Shown: positions 43,060-61,288 of the stretch, in pieces
Layout: each line of letters opens with the position of its first letter
Numbering within the stretch: position 1 is the stretch's first letter
The notes under the pieces: generated by a model
The model's database searches: none
What the model saw: only the letters and a program-made list of their open reading frames with translations
What the model was told of the DNA's origin: nothing
Made by a program: the position numbers and the translations under genes
From: Streptomyces himastatinicus ATCC 53653
GTDB lineage: Bacteria; Actinomycetota; Actinomycetes; Streptomycetales; Streptomycetaceae
Length of the DNA: 64,000 bases
Assembly: GCF_000158915.1 (NCBI RefSeq)
Contig: NZ_GG657754.1
Span: 8,571,551 to 8,635,550 of the forward strand
Direction of reading: 5' to 3'

Positions 43060-43688
43060 GTATCGCTCCCCGTTCCGAAGCCGTGTGAAAGATCCCTGGC
43101 AGCCCCGGTCGGCAATCACGCTGAGCTGCCGCAACCGCTGTCATGCCATGGGCCGGAGGCGGCAGACGGCCGGCTCCGCGGGTGATGGGCGGTGATCCTA
43201 TCCCGCATCTGCCGACTTCATCGGCTGATTCCGCATTCACCTGCCGCCGTTACGCTCCGCTTTCCGGCCGGAGCGGATGATCACGCTGTGTTCATTGCCT
43301 TTGGTCGCACGCCTTGGGTAGCGTTCCGGCTGCCGTACGGAACGGCGGACAGGAGCGATGAGCCTCATCGCGGAGCTTCTGTGCCAACGGGGGAAACGGG
43401 GAAATCGTGATTTTCGGCTGTATGTAGCGGGTTTACCACCTCTTTGAGCAGGTCGGTACCGCTGTGCTGTCCACCTGCGATGTTCACGGTCGTCCGGCGC
43501 ATTTGGGCTATGTGGCCCCAGGGTTTCCGGGCCCGCCGACGCATTTCGCATTGCTTTGCGCTGACGCACGTACATGTAACTCCGGGACGACGTGTTCCCG
43601 TGGAAATTGTGCATGGAAAACGGACCGGACCCCATCGCCGGTTCGCCCTGCTCCGGGCTGGACAACGACTCACTGGGATGGATTACCT
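43060..43688. other. 629-bp divergent promoter region of the megasynthase operon
   Basis: No supported gene. The sequence is less GC-biased than its surroundings and probably holds the promoters for the SDR gene and the three megasynthase genes. A longer in-frame extension of the PKS to 43464 reads as cysteine-rich non-coding-like sequence, so the GTG at 43689 is preferred. Confidence 0.5.
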
Positions 43689-46600
43689 GTGTCCGACTCG
43701 CCGACGTTCGCCGCGACATTCACCGTGACCGCGGAGAACCCTCTGCTGAAGGGGCATGTCGTCCATGGACGCAGCCTGTTGCCCGGCGTCGGCTACGTCG
43801 ACCTGGTGTTACAGGTCCTCGCCCGGCACGGCCACGCCATGCGGGACATCGAGCTGCGCAACCTCACCATCCTCGCGCCGCTCGTCGCCGCACCGGGCGA
43901 AGAGGTCCTGACCACCGTCGAAGGACGCCCCGCGCCCGCCGGAGGGTGGCGGATCGAGGTCCGCAGCAGGCGCCCGCAGGACCGGGCCGATGTCCTGCAC
44001 GCGAGGGCGACGGCACACCGTTACACCGCCCCCGCCTTCCAGGAGCGACTGCCGCTCCCGCTGACCGCAGACCATCGGGCAACCACGCTCGACGACATCT
44101 ACACCTGGCTCCGGCAGCAGGACCTGGTCCACTCGGGTCTGATGAAGTCCGAGGGCGTGGTGCACCGCCGCCCCGATGACTGGGTCGTGGAGCTGGAACT
44201 GGCCGCCGGACACCGCGAGGGCGCGGACGGTTTCCTCTTCCACCCGGCCCTGTTCGAGGCTGGGTTACTGGGCGGCAGCGTGGGCAGCCACATGCTCTAC
44301 GAGGGGGACGCGGGGGAGGGCCTGTACCTGCCGCTGGTCTTCGAGTCGTTCCGGGCGGATGCCCCCTTGGGCAGTCGTTGCTTCGTCCGGGTCCCGGCCG
44401 CCTCGACACACCGGGACGACGAACTCATGCGTCTGGCGGTGGAGTTCTACGACGAGACCGGGGCGAAGGTCGCCGAGGTCGGCAGGCTCTCGGCCAAGCG
44501 GGTCCGGGACGTGTCGGCCCTCGACGTCCGGGAAGGGCCCGTACTGCACACCGCGGGGCTCTCCGCCCCTGCCGGAGACCCGGCCGGGCAGTCGGTGACC
44601 GTCGCGGCGGACCCCGGACCGGACGTGGTGGCCACGCTGCGCGAACTGATCGCGGCACGGCTGGACGTACCGACGGCGCAGGTCGACGTCGGGAGCGGCT
44701 TCTACGAACTGGGCCTGACCTCGGCGGACCTGGTGTCCCTGGTGCCCGATCTGGAAGACCGGCTGTCCCTGTCGCTCTCGCCGACCCTGATGTTCGAGTA
44801 CCCGTCGGTCGTCGAAGTGGCGGCGTGGCTCGAAGGCCGGACCGCCGGGGTGCCGGACGGAAACGGATCGGCCGACTCGCCCTCCGCCACCCGCGCCGCG
44901 CTGACCGACGAGATCTCCGCGCTGCTGGGGGTACCGGCCGAGGAGGTGGACCCGGACGCGGCGTTCGAGGAGTTCGGGTTTGACCTGACGGGTCTGGCCC
45001 GGCTCGTCGCCCGGCTCAACGACCGCTACGGACTGGCGCTGACGCCCGCGGTGTTCGCCGAGCGCCCGACCGTGCGCGCGGTCGCCACGTACCTCGCCGA
45101 GGCCCTGGGCGGGACGACGGCGGTCACCGTGGACTCCCGCCCGGCGCCGGACGAGGAGACGCCGCCACGCCCGCACCCGATGCTGCACCGCGTCGAGCGG
45201 GACGGCGAGGGCGTGGTCGGCCATGCGCGTTTCGACGGTGACGAGCCGTTCCTGCGGGACCATCACATACACGGCGCCCGGGTGCTTCCCGGGGTGGCGC
45301 AACTCGAGATGGCGCGCGCCGCGGTGGCAAGTGTCCTCGAGGGGGCGGAGCAGGGCCGGGTGCGACTGACCGACGTGGTGTGGTTGCGGCCCGCGGTGTG
45401 CGGCCCGGAAGGGCTGGAACTGCGCGTGGACGTGCGCACCCTGCCCGGGCACGGCTGGGAGTACACGATCCACCAGGTGGGCGCCGACAGCGAACTCACC
45501 CTGTGCGGCCAGGGCCGTGCGGACCTGTCGGACACCGGCGACCGGAGCCTGCCGAGCCTGGACGAGCTGCGCACGGCCTGCGTCGAACGGACACTGGCCT
45601 CCTCCGACATCTACGGGATCTACGCCCGGGTGGGCATGGACTACGGCCCCGCGCAGCGCTCGCTGGCCGCGCTCGGCGTGGGCATGGACGGGGCGGGACG
45701 ACCCCAGGCGCTGGCGGAGCTGCGGCTGCCCGTCGCGGCGGACCCGCTGGACGGCTATCGGCTCCACCCGGGCATCGTGGACGGCGCGCTGCAAGCCGTC
45801 ATCGGTCTGCGGCTGGCAGCGGAACGATTCAGCGACTCGTCGTCGCGTCCTGCCCTGCCGTTCGCCCTCCAGCGCGCGGAGGCGTCCGCGCCCACCCCCG
45901 GGACGGCTTACGCCTGGATCCGGCATCAGCCGGGCAGCGGGCCCAAGGACACCTCGGCGCGGCTGGACATCACCGTGTTCGACGAACACGGCCGGGTGTG
46001 CGCGGACCTGGCCGGACTGAGCACCCGCCCCCTGACGGACGCCCCGGCGGATGGCGCGGTGGATGCCCCGGCGGACGCGTACCCGTCCACCGCTCCGGCG
46101 CCCGCCGCGACGGACATCGCCATCGTCGGTGTCAGCGGCCGCTATCCGGAGGCGGCGAACCTGGACGAGTTCTGGCGGAATCTCCGCTCGGGCCGGGACT
46201 GCATCCGCGAAGTCCCGGCGGAGCGCTGGGACCACCGGCGCCACGCCGATGTCGGCGGCTCCTCCTCGGGCAGATGGGGCGGCTTTCTCGAGGAAATCGA
46301 CCGGTTCGATCCCCTGTTCTTCCAGATCTCGCTGCACGAGGCCGAACTCCTCGACCCCCAGGAGCGCCTGTTCCTCCAGTGCGCCCACCACACGCTCGAA
46401 GACGCCGGATACGCGGGCGAGCTGCCGGGCAAGGTGGGCGTGTTCGTCGGTGTGATGTACCAGGAGTACCAGCTCTACGGCGCACAGGCGCAGGACCGCG
46501 GCGTGCCCGCCGCCCTGTCGGGCAGCGCCTCCACCGTGGCCAACCGGGTCTCGTACTTCTACGACTTCACCGGCCCCAGCATGACCGTGGACACCATGTG

Positions 46601-49600
46601 CTCGTCCTCGCTGACGGCCATCCACCTGGCCTGCGAGGCCATCAGGAGCGGCCAGTGCGACACGGCGCTCGCGGGTGGAGTGAACCTCCACTCCCACCCG
46701 AACAAGTTCCTGATGCTCAGCCAGCGCCGTTTCCTCTCCAGCGACGGCCGCTGCCGCAGCTTCGGCGAGGGCGGCGACGGCTACGTGCCCGGCGAGGGCG
46801 TCGGCGCGGTGCTGCTCAAGCCCCTCGAGCGGGCCGTCGCCGACGGGGACCAGATCCACGGTGTGATCAAGGGGACCGCGCTGAACCACGGCGGGCGGAC
46901 CTCCGGCTACTCGGTGCCCTCCCCGGCGGCGCAGGGCCAGGTCATCACCGAGGCGCTTGCCGCCGCGGGCGTGGACCCCCGCTCGCTCGGCTACCTGGAG
47001 GCCCACGGCACGGGGACGGCCCTCGGCGACCCGATCGAAATCGCGGGGCTGGCCAAGGCGTTCCATGCCAGGGGCGGTCTGCCGGCGGACCTTCCGATCG
47101 GCTCGGTCAAGTCGAACATCGGCCACTGCGAGGGCGCGGCCGGCATCGCGGGTGTCACCAAGGTGCTGCTGCAGATGCGGCACGGGGAGCTGGTGCCGAG
47201 CCTGCATTCCGGCGTGCTGAACCGGCACATCGACCTCACCGGCACACCGCTGAGCGTGCAGCAGCGGGTCGAGCCCTGGCGCCGACCGGTCCTGGAGGAC
47301 GACGGAGAGCAGCGGACGCATCCGCGGACGGCGGGTGTCTCCGGCTTCGGCGCGGGCGGCTCCAACGCCCACGTCGTCATCGCCGAGTACGGACAGCCGG
47401 CTCCGCGCCGGGCGCGGTTCGACACACTGCATCGCCCTGCCCTGCTCGTACTCTCCGCCCAGAGCGAGGCCCAACTCGTCGAACAGGCACGCCGGCTGCA
47501 CGCCCGGCTGGCGGAGCTGACCGAGGACGACCTCCCCGATGTCGCGTGGACCCTCCAGGTCGGGCGCATGGCACTGGAGGAGCGGCTGGCCTTCGCCGCT
47601 ACCTCCATCGAGACCGCCCGGGCACGGCTGGAGTCGTTCGCCGCCGGCCCGGGGCGCCCGGGAGCCTGGGTACGGGGCACCGCGCCCCGGGGCCGGGGGC
47701 GGACCGCCGGGGCGGACGGCGACGCGCTACGGGCGGCCCTCGCCGAATGGACCGCCCATGGCACCCCCGACCGGCTGCTGGGCATGTGGGCGGAGGGAGC
47801 CGCCGTGGCGTGGGACACGCTGTACCCGTCGCCCCCTGCGGTACGGCGCATCAGCCTGCCAGGATATCCCTTCGCCCGGGAGCGGTGCTGGTTCGACCTC
47901 GACCTCGCTGCCGGGACCCGGACCACGACGGAGCCGCGCCAGACCGCCCCCGAGCAGGCCGCCACGGAACAGGGCTCCACCAACCAGGACGAGATGGTGC
48001 TGCTGCGCCCCGAGTGGGCCGAGCGCGGCCCCCGTCCTGGCGGCGACTCCGAGGACACATTCGCCGAACACCACGTCCTGGTGATCGGCCACCTCACGGC
48101 CGGGGGCCGCGATGTCCTCCGGGCCGCCCTGCCCGCCGCCGCGTGCCACTTCATGGAACCCGAGGACGGTGCGCTCGACCGCCAGTACGCGCAGGCCGCC
48201 GAGCGCGTGTTCACGCTGGCCCACGGGATCCTCGAGGGCGGGGTGCGACGGCCGGTGCTGCTCCAGGTCGCCCTCGTCGGCGCCCCCGCCACCGAAGCCG
48301 AACGGGACCGCCTCGCGTGTTTCGGCGGGCTGGCGGGCCTGCTGAAGACGGCTCACCAGGAGAACCCGCTCCTGCACACCGGATACGTCGAATGCCTCGA
48401 CGCGCCGCCACCGGCCACCGTCGCCGCCCGACTGGCCGCTGAAGCGGTGCGCGACCCGGAACCAGAGGTGCGCCACCGCGACGGCCACCGGCTCGTCGCC
48501 ACGCCGGTACCCATCGCTTCTCGCTGGGCCCAGGCTCAGCCGTGGAAGCAGGATGGTGTCTACCTCATCACCGGCGGCGCCGGAGGACTCGGCCGGATCG
48601 TGGCGAAGGAGGTCGCCGCGTCGGCAGGCCGGGCCACCGTCGTGCTCACCGGCCGGTCGCCCCTGAGCGCGCAGGCACGGGACTCGCTGAACGAGCTGCG
48701 TACGGCCGGGCTGACCGTCGACTACCAGCGCGCCGACGTGACCGACCGGGCGTCGGTCGAGCGTGTGCTGGCCCATGTGGCGGACCATCACGGGCCACTG
48801 ACGGGCATCGTGCACAGCGCGGGGGTCATCGACGACGGCTTCCTCCTCCGCAAGAGCCCCGAGCGGCTGGCGCGCGTCCTCGCGCCCAAGGTCGCCGGAC
48901 TGGTCAACCTCGACGAGCTGAGCCGGGACCAGCCACTGGAGGTGTTCCTGTGCTTCTCGTCGACCGCGGGGGCGTTCGGCAACCCCGGGCAGGCCGACTA
49001 CGCCGCCGGAAACGCGTTCATGGACGCCTACGCCGCGTATCGCAACCGCCTCGTCGGCGCCGGGCTGTGCAGCGGCTCGACGGTGTCCGTCAACTGGCCG
49101 CTGTGGGAGGAGGGCGGCATGGACGGCGACGCGGTACGGGAGAGCCTGCGCGGCGCCGGTCTGGCACCGCTGGACACACTGCGCGGACTGGAGGCGCTGC
49201 GGTGCGCCATGGCCGCGCGGGACAACGGCCTCGCCGACGGCCGGTTGCTCGTCCTGGTGGGGCGCCGTGACGAGCTGCTGTCCCGACTGCCCGGCAACGC
49301 CCCGGAGCCCGCCGTCCCCGAGCCCGCCGTCCCCGAGCCCGCTGCGGCCGTCCCGCCCGAGGCACCGAACGACGAGGCGGACCGGGCCCTGGAGGACAGG
49401 GCGGTGGGCCATCTGCGGCGGCTGCTGGCATCGTCCCTGAAGCTCGGCCCCGAGCGCATCGCCGTCGACTCGCCACTGGAGCGGTACGGCATGGACTCCG
49501 TCATCGCGGTCAACGTGATCTCCCGGCTGGAGGAGGACTTCGGGCCGCTGTCCCGGACGCTGCTCTTCGAGGCCGAGACCGTACGCGAGCTGGCACGGTA

Positions 49601-52037
49601 CTTCGTCGCCGACCATCCCAAGACCCTGCGTACGCTGCTCGGCGTCCCTGCTCCGCCGCTGGCGCCGCCCGTCCGGGACACCGCCACCACCGAGCCGGTG
49701 GCCACGGCTCCGCCGACCCCGTCGCACCGTACGGACACCGGGGACGAGACGGAGCCACGGATCGGGCGCGCGGACGTCCACCACCGCGGCGAGGACATCG
49801 CGGTCATCGGCATCACCGGCCGCTATCCGGGCGCCGAAGACCTCGACACCCTGTGGGCCAACCTGCGCGACGGCAAGGACGCCGTCACTGCGGTGCCGCC
49901 CGGCCGCTGGGACCACGAGTCGGCCGACGGCACCGGGGAGGGACCCGGTCCGTGGGGCGGATTCCTCGACGGCATCGACCGGTTCGATCCTCTCCTCTTC
50001 GGCATCTCGCCGCGCGAGGCCGCCGCGATGGACCCGCAGCAGCGGCTGTTCCTGGAGACGGTGTGGCATCTGCTGGAGGAGAGCGGCGTGACCCAGTCCG
50101 TCATCGAGCGACGGTACGAGCGGCGCGTCGGGGTCTACGTCGGAGCGGCGTACCAGCTCTACCGCGCCGACGCGTCGGACCCCGCGCTCGCGGCGGTCAC
50201 CTCGGCGGCCTCGTACAACATGATCGCCAACCGGGTCTCGCACTTCTTCGGCCTGGAGGGCCCCAGCCTCGCCGTGGACACCATGTGCGCGTCGTCGGCC
50301 ACCGCCATCCATCTCGCCTGCGCCGACCTGCGGCGCGGCGAGAGCGAACTGGCCGTCGCCGGAGGCATCAACCTCACCGTGCACCCGGACAAGTACATCG
50401 CCCTGGCCGAGTTGCAGCTGCTCGGCAGCCACCCGGGCAGCCGCAGCTTCCGCGACGGGGACGGTTACCTCCCGGCCGAGGCCGTCGGCGCCGTACTGCT
50501 CAAACCGCTGGCCGCCGCGGTCCGCGACGGCGATCGGGTCCACGCGGTCATCAAGGGCACGTCCTCGCTGCACGGCGGCCGGTCCAACGGCTTCATGCGG
50601 CCCAGCCACCGGGCCCAGGTGAAGGTCATGCGGCGGGCGCTGGAGCAGGCCGGTGCCGGACCGGACTCCATCGGGTACGTCGAGGCCGCGGCCAACGGGA
50701 CCACGATCTCCGACGAGATCGAATTCCAGGCCCTGCGGGAGGTGTTCGACGGGGTGACCGAGCCGGTGGCGCTCGGCACGGTGAAGTCGAACCTCGGACA
50801 CCCCGAGGCGGCCTCCGGGATCGCCCAGCTCACCAAGGTCATCCTGCAACTGCGCCACCAGGAGCTGCCTCCGCTGGTGGCGGCGGGCTCCCCCAACCCC
50901 CACCTCGACGCCGACGGCACCGCACTGCGGCTGTGCGACCGGCTGACGCCCTGGGAACCGCGTGGCGCCGCCGGTCCCGACAGCTGCCCGGCGCCCCGCC
51001 GCGCGCTCATCAACTCGGTGGCTGCGGGCGGAAGCCACGTCAGCCTGGTCGTCGAGGCTCCTCCACCGACCGGTGCCGCCGCGCCGGAGCCCGACGACCC
51101 CGCCCCCCAACTGGTGGTGGTGTCCGCCGCCACTCCCAAGCGGCTGCGGACGGCGGTACGGCGGCTCCATGCCTACCTGGAGGGCGACGGCCCGGCTGGC
51201 CTGGCCGACATCGCGTACACCTCGCAGCTGGGCCGCGAGGCGCAGCCCGAGCGGTTCGCCGTGGTGGCGGGCTCCTTGGAGGAGCTGAGGCAGGCCCTGG
51301 CGCAGCAGTCCGCGGGCCCCGCGGAGACCGGGGACGCGCTCGCGGACGGGGCGACCCCCGCCGTACCCGTCCACCGGGGCAACGCCGAGCACGACGCGGG
51401 CCCGCTGGGGACCGTACTGTCCGGGGCGCGGGGCGAAGCGTTCCTGGCCGGTCTGGTGGCCGACCGTGACCTCGACCACCTCGCCGAGCTGTGGGTGCGC
51501 GGTATCGACGTGCCGTGGGACGGCCTGCACCGCGGGACGCGCCGACCGGCGCCCCTTCCGCTGACGGCGTTCGAACGGGACAGGCACTGGGTCGGCCGCG
51601 CGGCCGGGACGCTCGCCATCCCCGAAACCGCAGCCGCCACCGATGCCGCCACTGACACCGAAGCCTTCACCGACCGCACCGAACCGCCGCGGGACCGGAC
51701 ACTGACCGAGGCCGAGCGGACCATTGCCGCCGCCTGGTCCGAACTGCTGATGATCGACACCGGCCAACTCGGCGCCAGGAGCAACTTCTTGTCCCTCGGC
51801 GGCAATTCGCTGCTCGCCACCCGCCTCATCAACCTGCTCGCGCAGCGGACCGGTGTGGAGCTTCCGGTGAAGGTCGTCTTCGACGCGCCCGGACTCGCCG
51901 AGATGGCAGCCGAGCTGGAACGCCGTACCCCCTCCGGGCACACCGCGGCACCGGACACCGAGCAGATCCTGCGGAGCATCGCCCTCATCGAGCGCATGAG
52001 CGACGAAGAGCTCGACGCGCTGGACATCGCGAACTGA
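43689..52037 (+). CDS. AT-less (trans-AT type) polyketide synthase, DH-first
   Basis: A 2782-residue type I PKS without any acyltransferase domain. Order: DH1 (about 5-280; H23xxxG27xxxxP32, but E190 at the usual Asp); ACP1 (S345 in GLTSADL); ACP-like domain with Leu433 at the phosphopantetheine site; DH2 (about 495-785; H525, D698, Q702); KS1 (about 805-1230; C971, H1106, H1146); KR (about 1620-1865; GGAGGLG, Y1771, IDD motif of B type); ACP3 (S1937); KS2 (about 2035-2460; C2200, but A2334 replaces the first His, so KS0); carrier (S2707 in LGGNSLL); and a short helical tail. Missing ATs must be supplied in trans. The NRPS gene starts 15 bp later. Confidence 0.95.
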   Translation: MSDSPTFAATFTVTAENPLLKGHVVHGRSLLPGVGYVDLVLQVLARHGHAMRDIELRNLTILAPLVAAPGEEVLTTVEGRPAPAGGWRIEVRSRRPQDRADVLHARATAHRYTAPAFQERLPLPLTADHRATTLDDIYTWLRQQDLVHSGLMKSEGVVHRRPDDWVVELELAAGHREGADGFLFHPALFEAGLLGGSVGSHMLYEGDAGEGLYLPLVFESFRADAPLGSRCFVRVPAASTHRDDELMRLAVEFYDETGAKVAEVGRLSAKRVRDVSALDVREGPVLHTAGLSAPAGDPAGQSVTVAADPGPDVVATLRELIAARLDVPTAQVDVGSGFYELGLTSADLVSLVPDLEDRLSLSLSPTLMFEYPSVVEVAAWLEGRTAGVPDGNGSADSPSATRAALTDEISALLGVPAEEVDPDAAFEEFGFDLTGLARLVARLNDRYGLALTPAVFAERPTVRAVATYLAEALGGTTAVTVDSRPAPDEETPPRPHPMLHRVERDGEGVVGHARFDGDEPFLRDHHIHGARVLPGVAQLEMARAAVASVLEGAEQGRVRLTDVVWLRPAVCGPEGLELRVDVRTLPGHGWEYTIHQVGADSELTLCGQGRADLSDTGDRSLPSLDELRTACVERTLASSDIYGIYARVGMDYGPAQRSLAALGVGMDGAGRPQALAELRLPVAADPLDGYRLHPGIVDGALQAVIGLRLAAERFSDSSSRPALPFALQRAEASAPTPGTAYAWIRHQPGSGPKDTSARLDITVFDEHGRVCADLAGLSTRPLTDAPADGAVDAPADAYPSTAPAPAATDIAIVGVSGRYPEAANLDEFWRNLRSGRDCIREVPAERWDHRRHADVGGSSSGRWGGFLEEIDRFDPLFFQISLHEAELLDPQERLFLQCAHHTLEDAGYAGELPGKVGVFVGVMYQEYQLYGAQAQDRGVPAALSGSASTVANRVSYFYDFTGPSMTVDTMCSSSLTAIHLACEAIRSGQCDTALAGGVNLHSHPNKFLMLSQRRFLSSDGRCRSFGEGGDGYVPGEGVGAVLLKPLERAVADGDQIHGVIKGTALNHGGRTSGYSVPSPAAQGQVITEALAAAGVDPRSLGYLEAHGTGTALGDPIEIAGLAKAFHARGGLPADLPIGSVKSNIGHCEGAAGIAGVTKVLLQMRHGELVPSLHSGVLNRHIDLTGTPLSVQQRVEPWRRPVLEDDGEQRTHPRTAGVSGFGAGGSNAHVVIAEYGQPAPRRARFDTLHRPALLVLSAQSEAQLVEQARRLHARLAELTEDDLPDVAWTLQVGRMALEERLAFAATSIETARARLESFAAGPGRPGAWVRGTAPRGRGRTAGADGDALRAALAEWTAHGTPDRLLGMWAEGAAVAWDTLYPSPPAVRRISLPGYPFARERCWFDLDLAAGTRTTTEPRQTAPEQAATEQGSTNQDEMVLLRPEWAERGPRPGGDSEDTFAEHHVLVIGHLTAGGRDVLRAALPAAACHFMEPEDGALDRQYAQAAERVFTLAHGILEGGVRRPVLLQVALVGAPATEAERDRLACFGGLAGLLKTAHQENPLLHTGYVECLDAPPPATVAARLAAEAVRDPEPEVRHRDGHRLVATPVPIASRWAQAQPWKQDGVYLITGGAGGLGRIVAKEVAASAGRATVVLTGRSPLSAQARDSLNELRTAGLTVDYQRADVTDRASVERVLAHVADHHGPLTGIVHSAGVIDDGFLLRKSPERLARVLAPKVAGLVNLDELSRDQPLEVFLCFSSTAGAFGNPGQADYAAGNAFMDAYAAYRNRLVGAGLCSGSTVSVNWPLWEEGGMDGDAVRESLRGAGLAPLDTLRGLEALRCAMAARDNGLADGRLLVLVGRRDELLSRLPGNAPEPAVPEPAVPEPAAAVPPEAPNDEADRALEDRAVGHLRRLLASSLKLGPERIAVDSPLERYGMDSVIAVNVISRLEEDFGPLSRTLLFEAETVRELARYFVADHPKTLRTLLGVPAPPLAPPVRDTATTEPVATAPPTPSHRTDTGDETEPRIGRADVHHRGEDIAVIGITGRYPGAEDLDTLWANLRDGKDAVTAVPPGRWDHESADGTGEGPGPWGGFLDGIDRFDPLLFGISPREAAAMDPQQRLFLETVWHLLEESGVTQSVIERRYERRVGVYVGAAYQLYRADASDPALAAVTSAASYNMIANRVSHFFGLEGPSLAVDTMCASSATAIHLACADLRRGESELAVAGGINLTVHPDKYIALAELQLLGSHPGSRSFRDGDGYLPAEAVGAVLLKPLAAAVRDGDRVHAVIKGTSSLHGGRSNGFMRPSHRAQVKVMRRALEQAGAGPDSIGYVEAAANGTTISDEIEFQALREVFDGVTEPVALGTVKSNLGHPEAASGIAQLTKVILQLRHQELPPLVAAGSPNPHLDADGTALRLCDRLTPWEPRGAAGPDSCPAPRRALINSVAAGGSHVSLVVEAPPPTGAAAPEPDDPAPQLVVVSAATPKRLRTAVRRLHAYLEGDGPAGLADIAYTSQLGREAQPERFAVVAGSLEELRQALAQQSAGPAETGDALADGATPAVPVHRGNAEHDAGPLGTVLSGARGEAFLAGLVADRDLDHLAELWVRGIDVPWDGLHRGTRRPAPLPLTAFERDRHWVGRAAGTLAIPETAAATDAATDTEAFTDRTEPPRDRTLTEAERTIAAAWSELLMIDTGQLGARSNFLSLGGNSLLATRLINLLAQRTGVELPVKVVFDAPGLAEMAAELERRTPSGHTAAPDTEQILRSIALIERMSDEELDALDIAN

Positions 52038-52052
52038 GCAGACAGGACGACG

Positions 52053-61262
<9,210 letters not shown>

Positions 61263-61288
61263 CGGCGCGATCGGAGAAGGAACACCTC

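Noticed and set aside
43464..43688. Extended N-terminus for the first PKS gene
   Set aside because: The 75 extra codons are Cys- and Pro-rich with no domain and poor codon bias, and the DH fold starts right after the GTG at 43689.
46108..47400. A cis-acting AT after KS1
   Set aside because: The region after KS1 has only the short KS-AT-type linker and LPGYPFARERCW. No GHSxGE or YASH/HAFH motif occurs before the KR.
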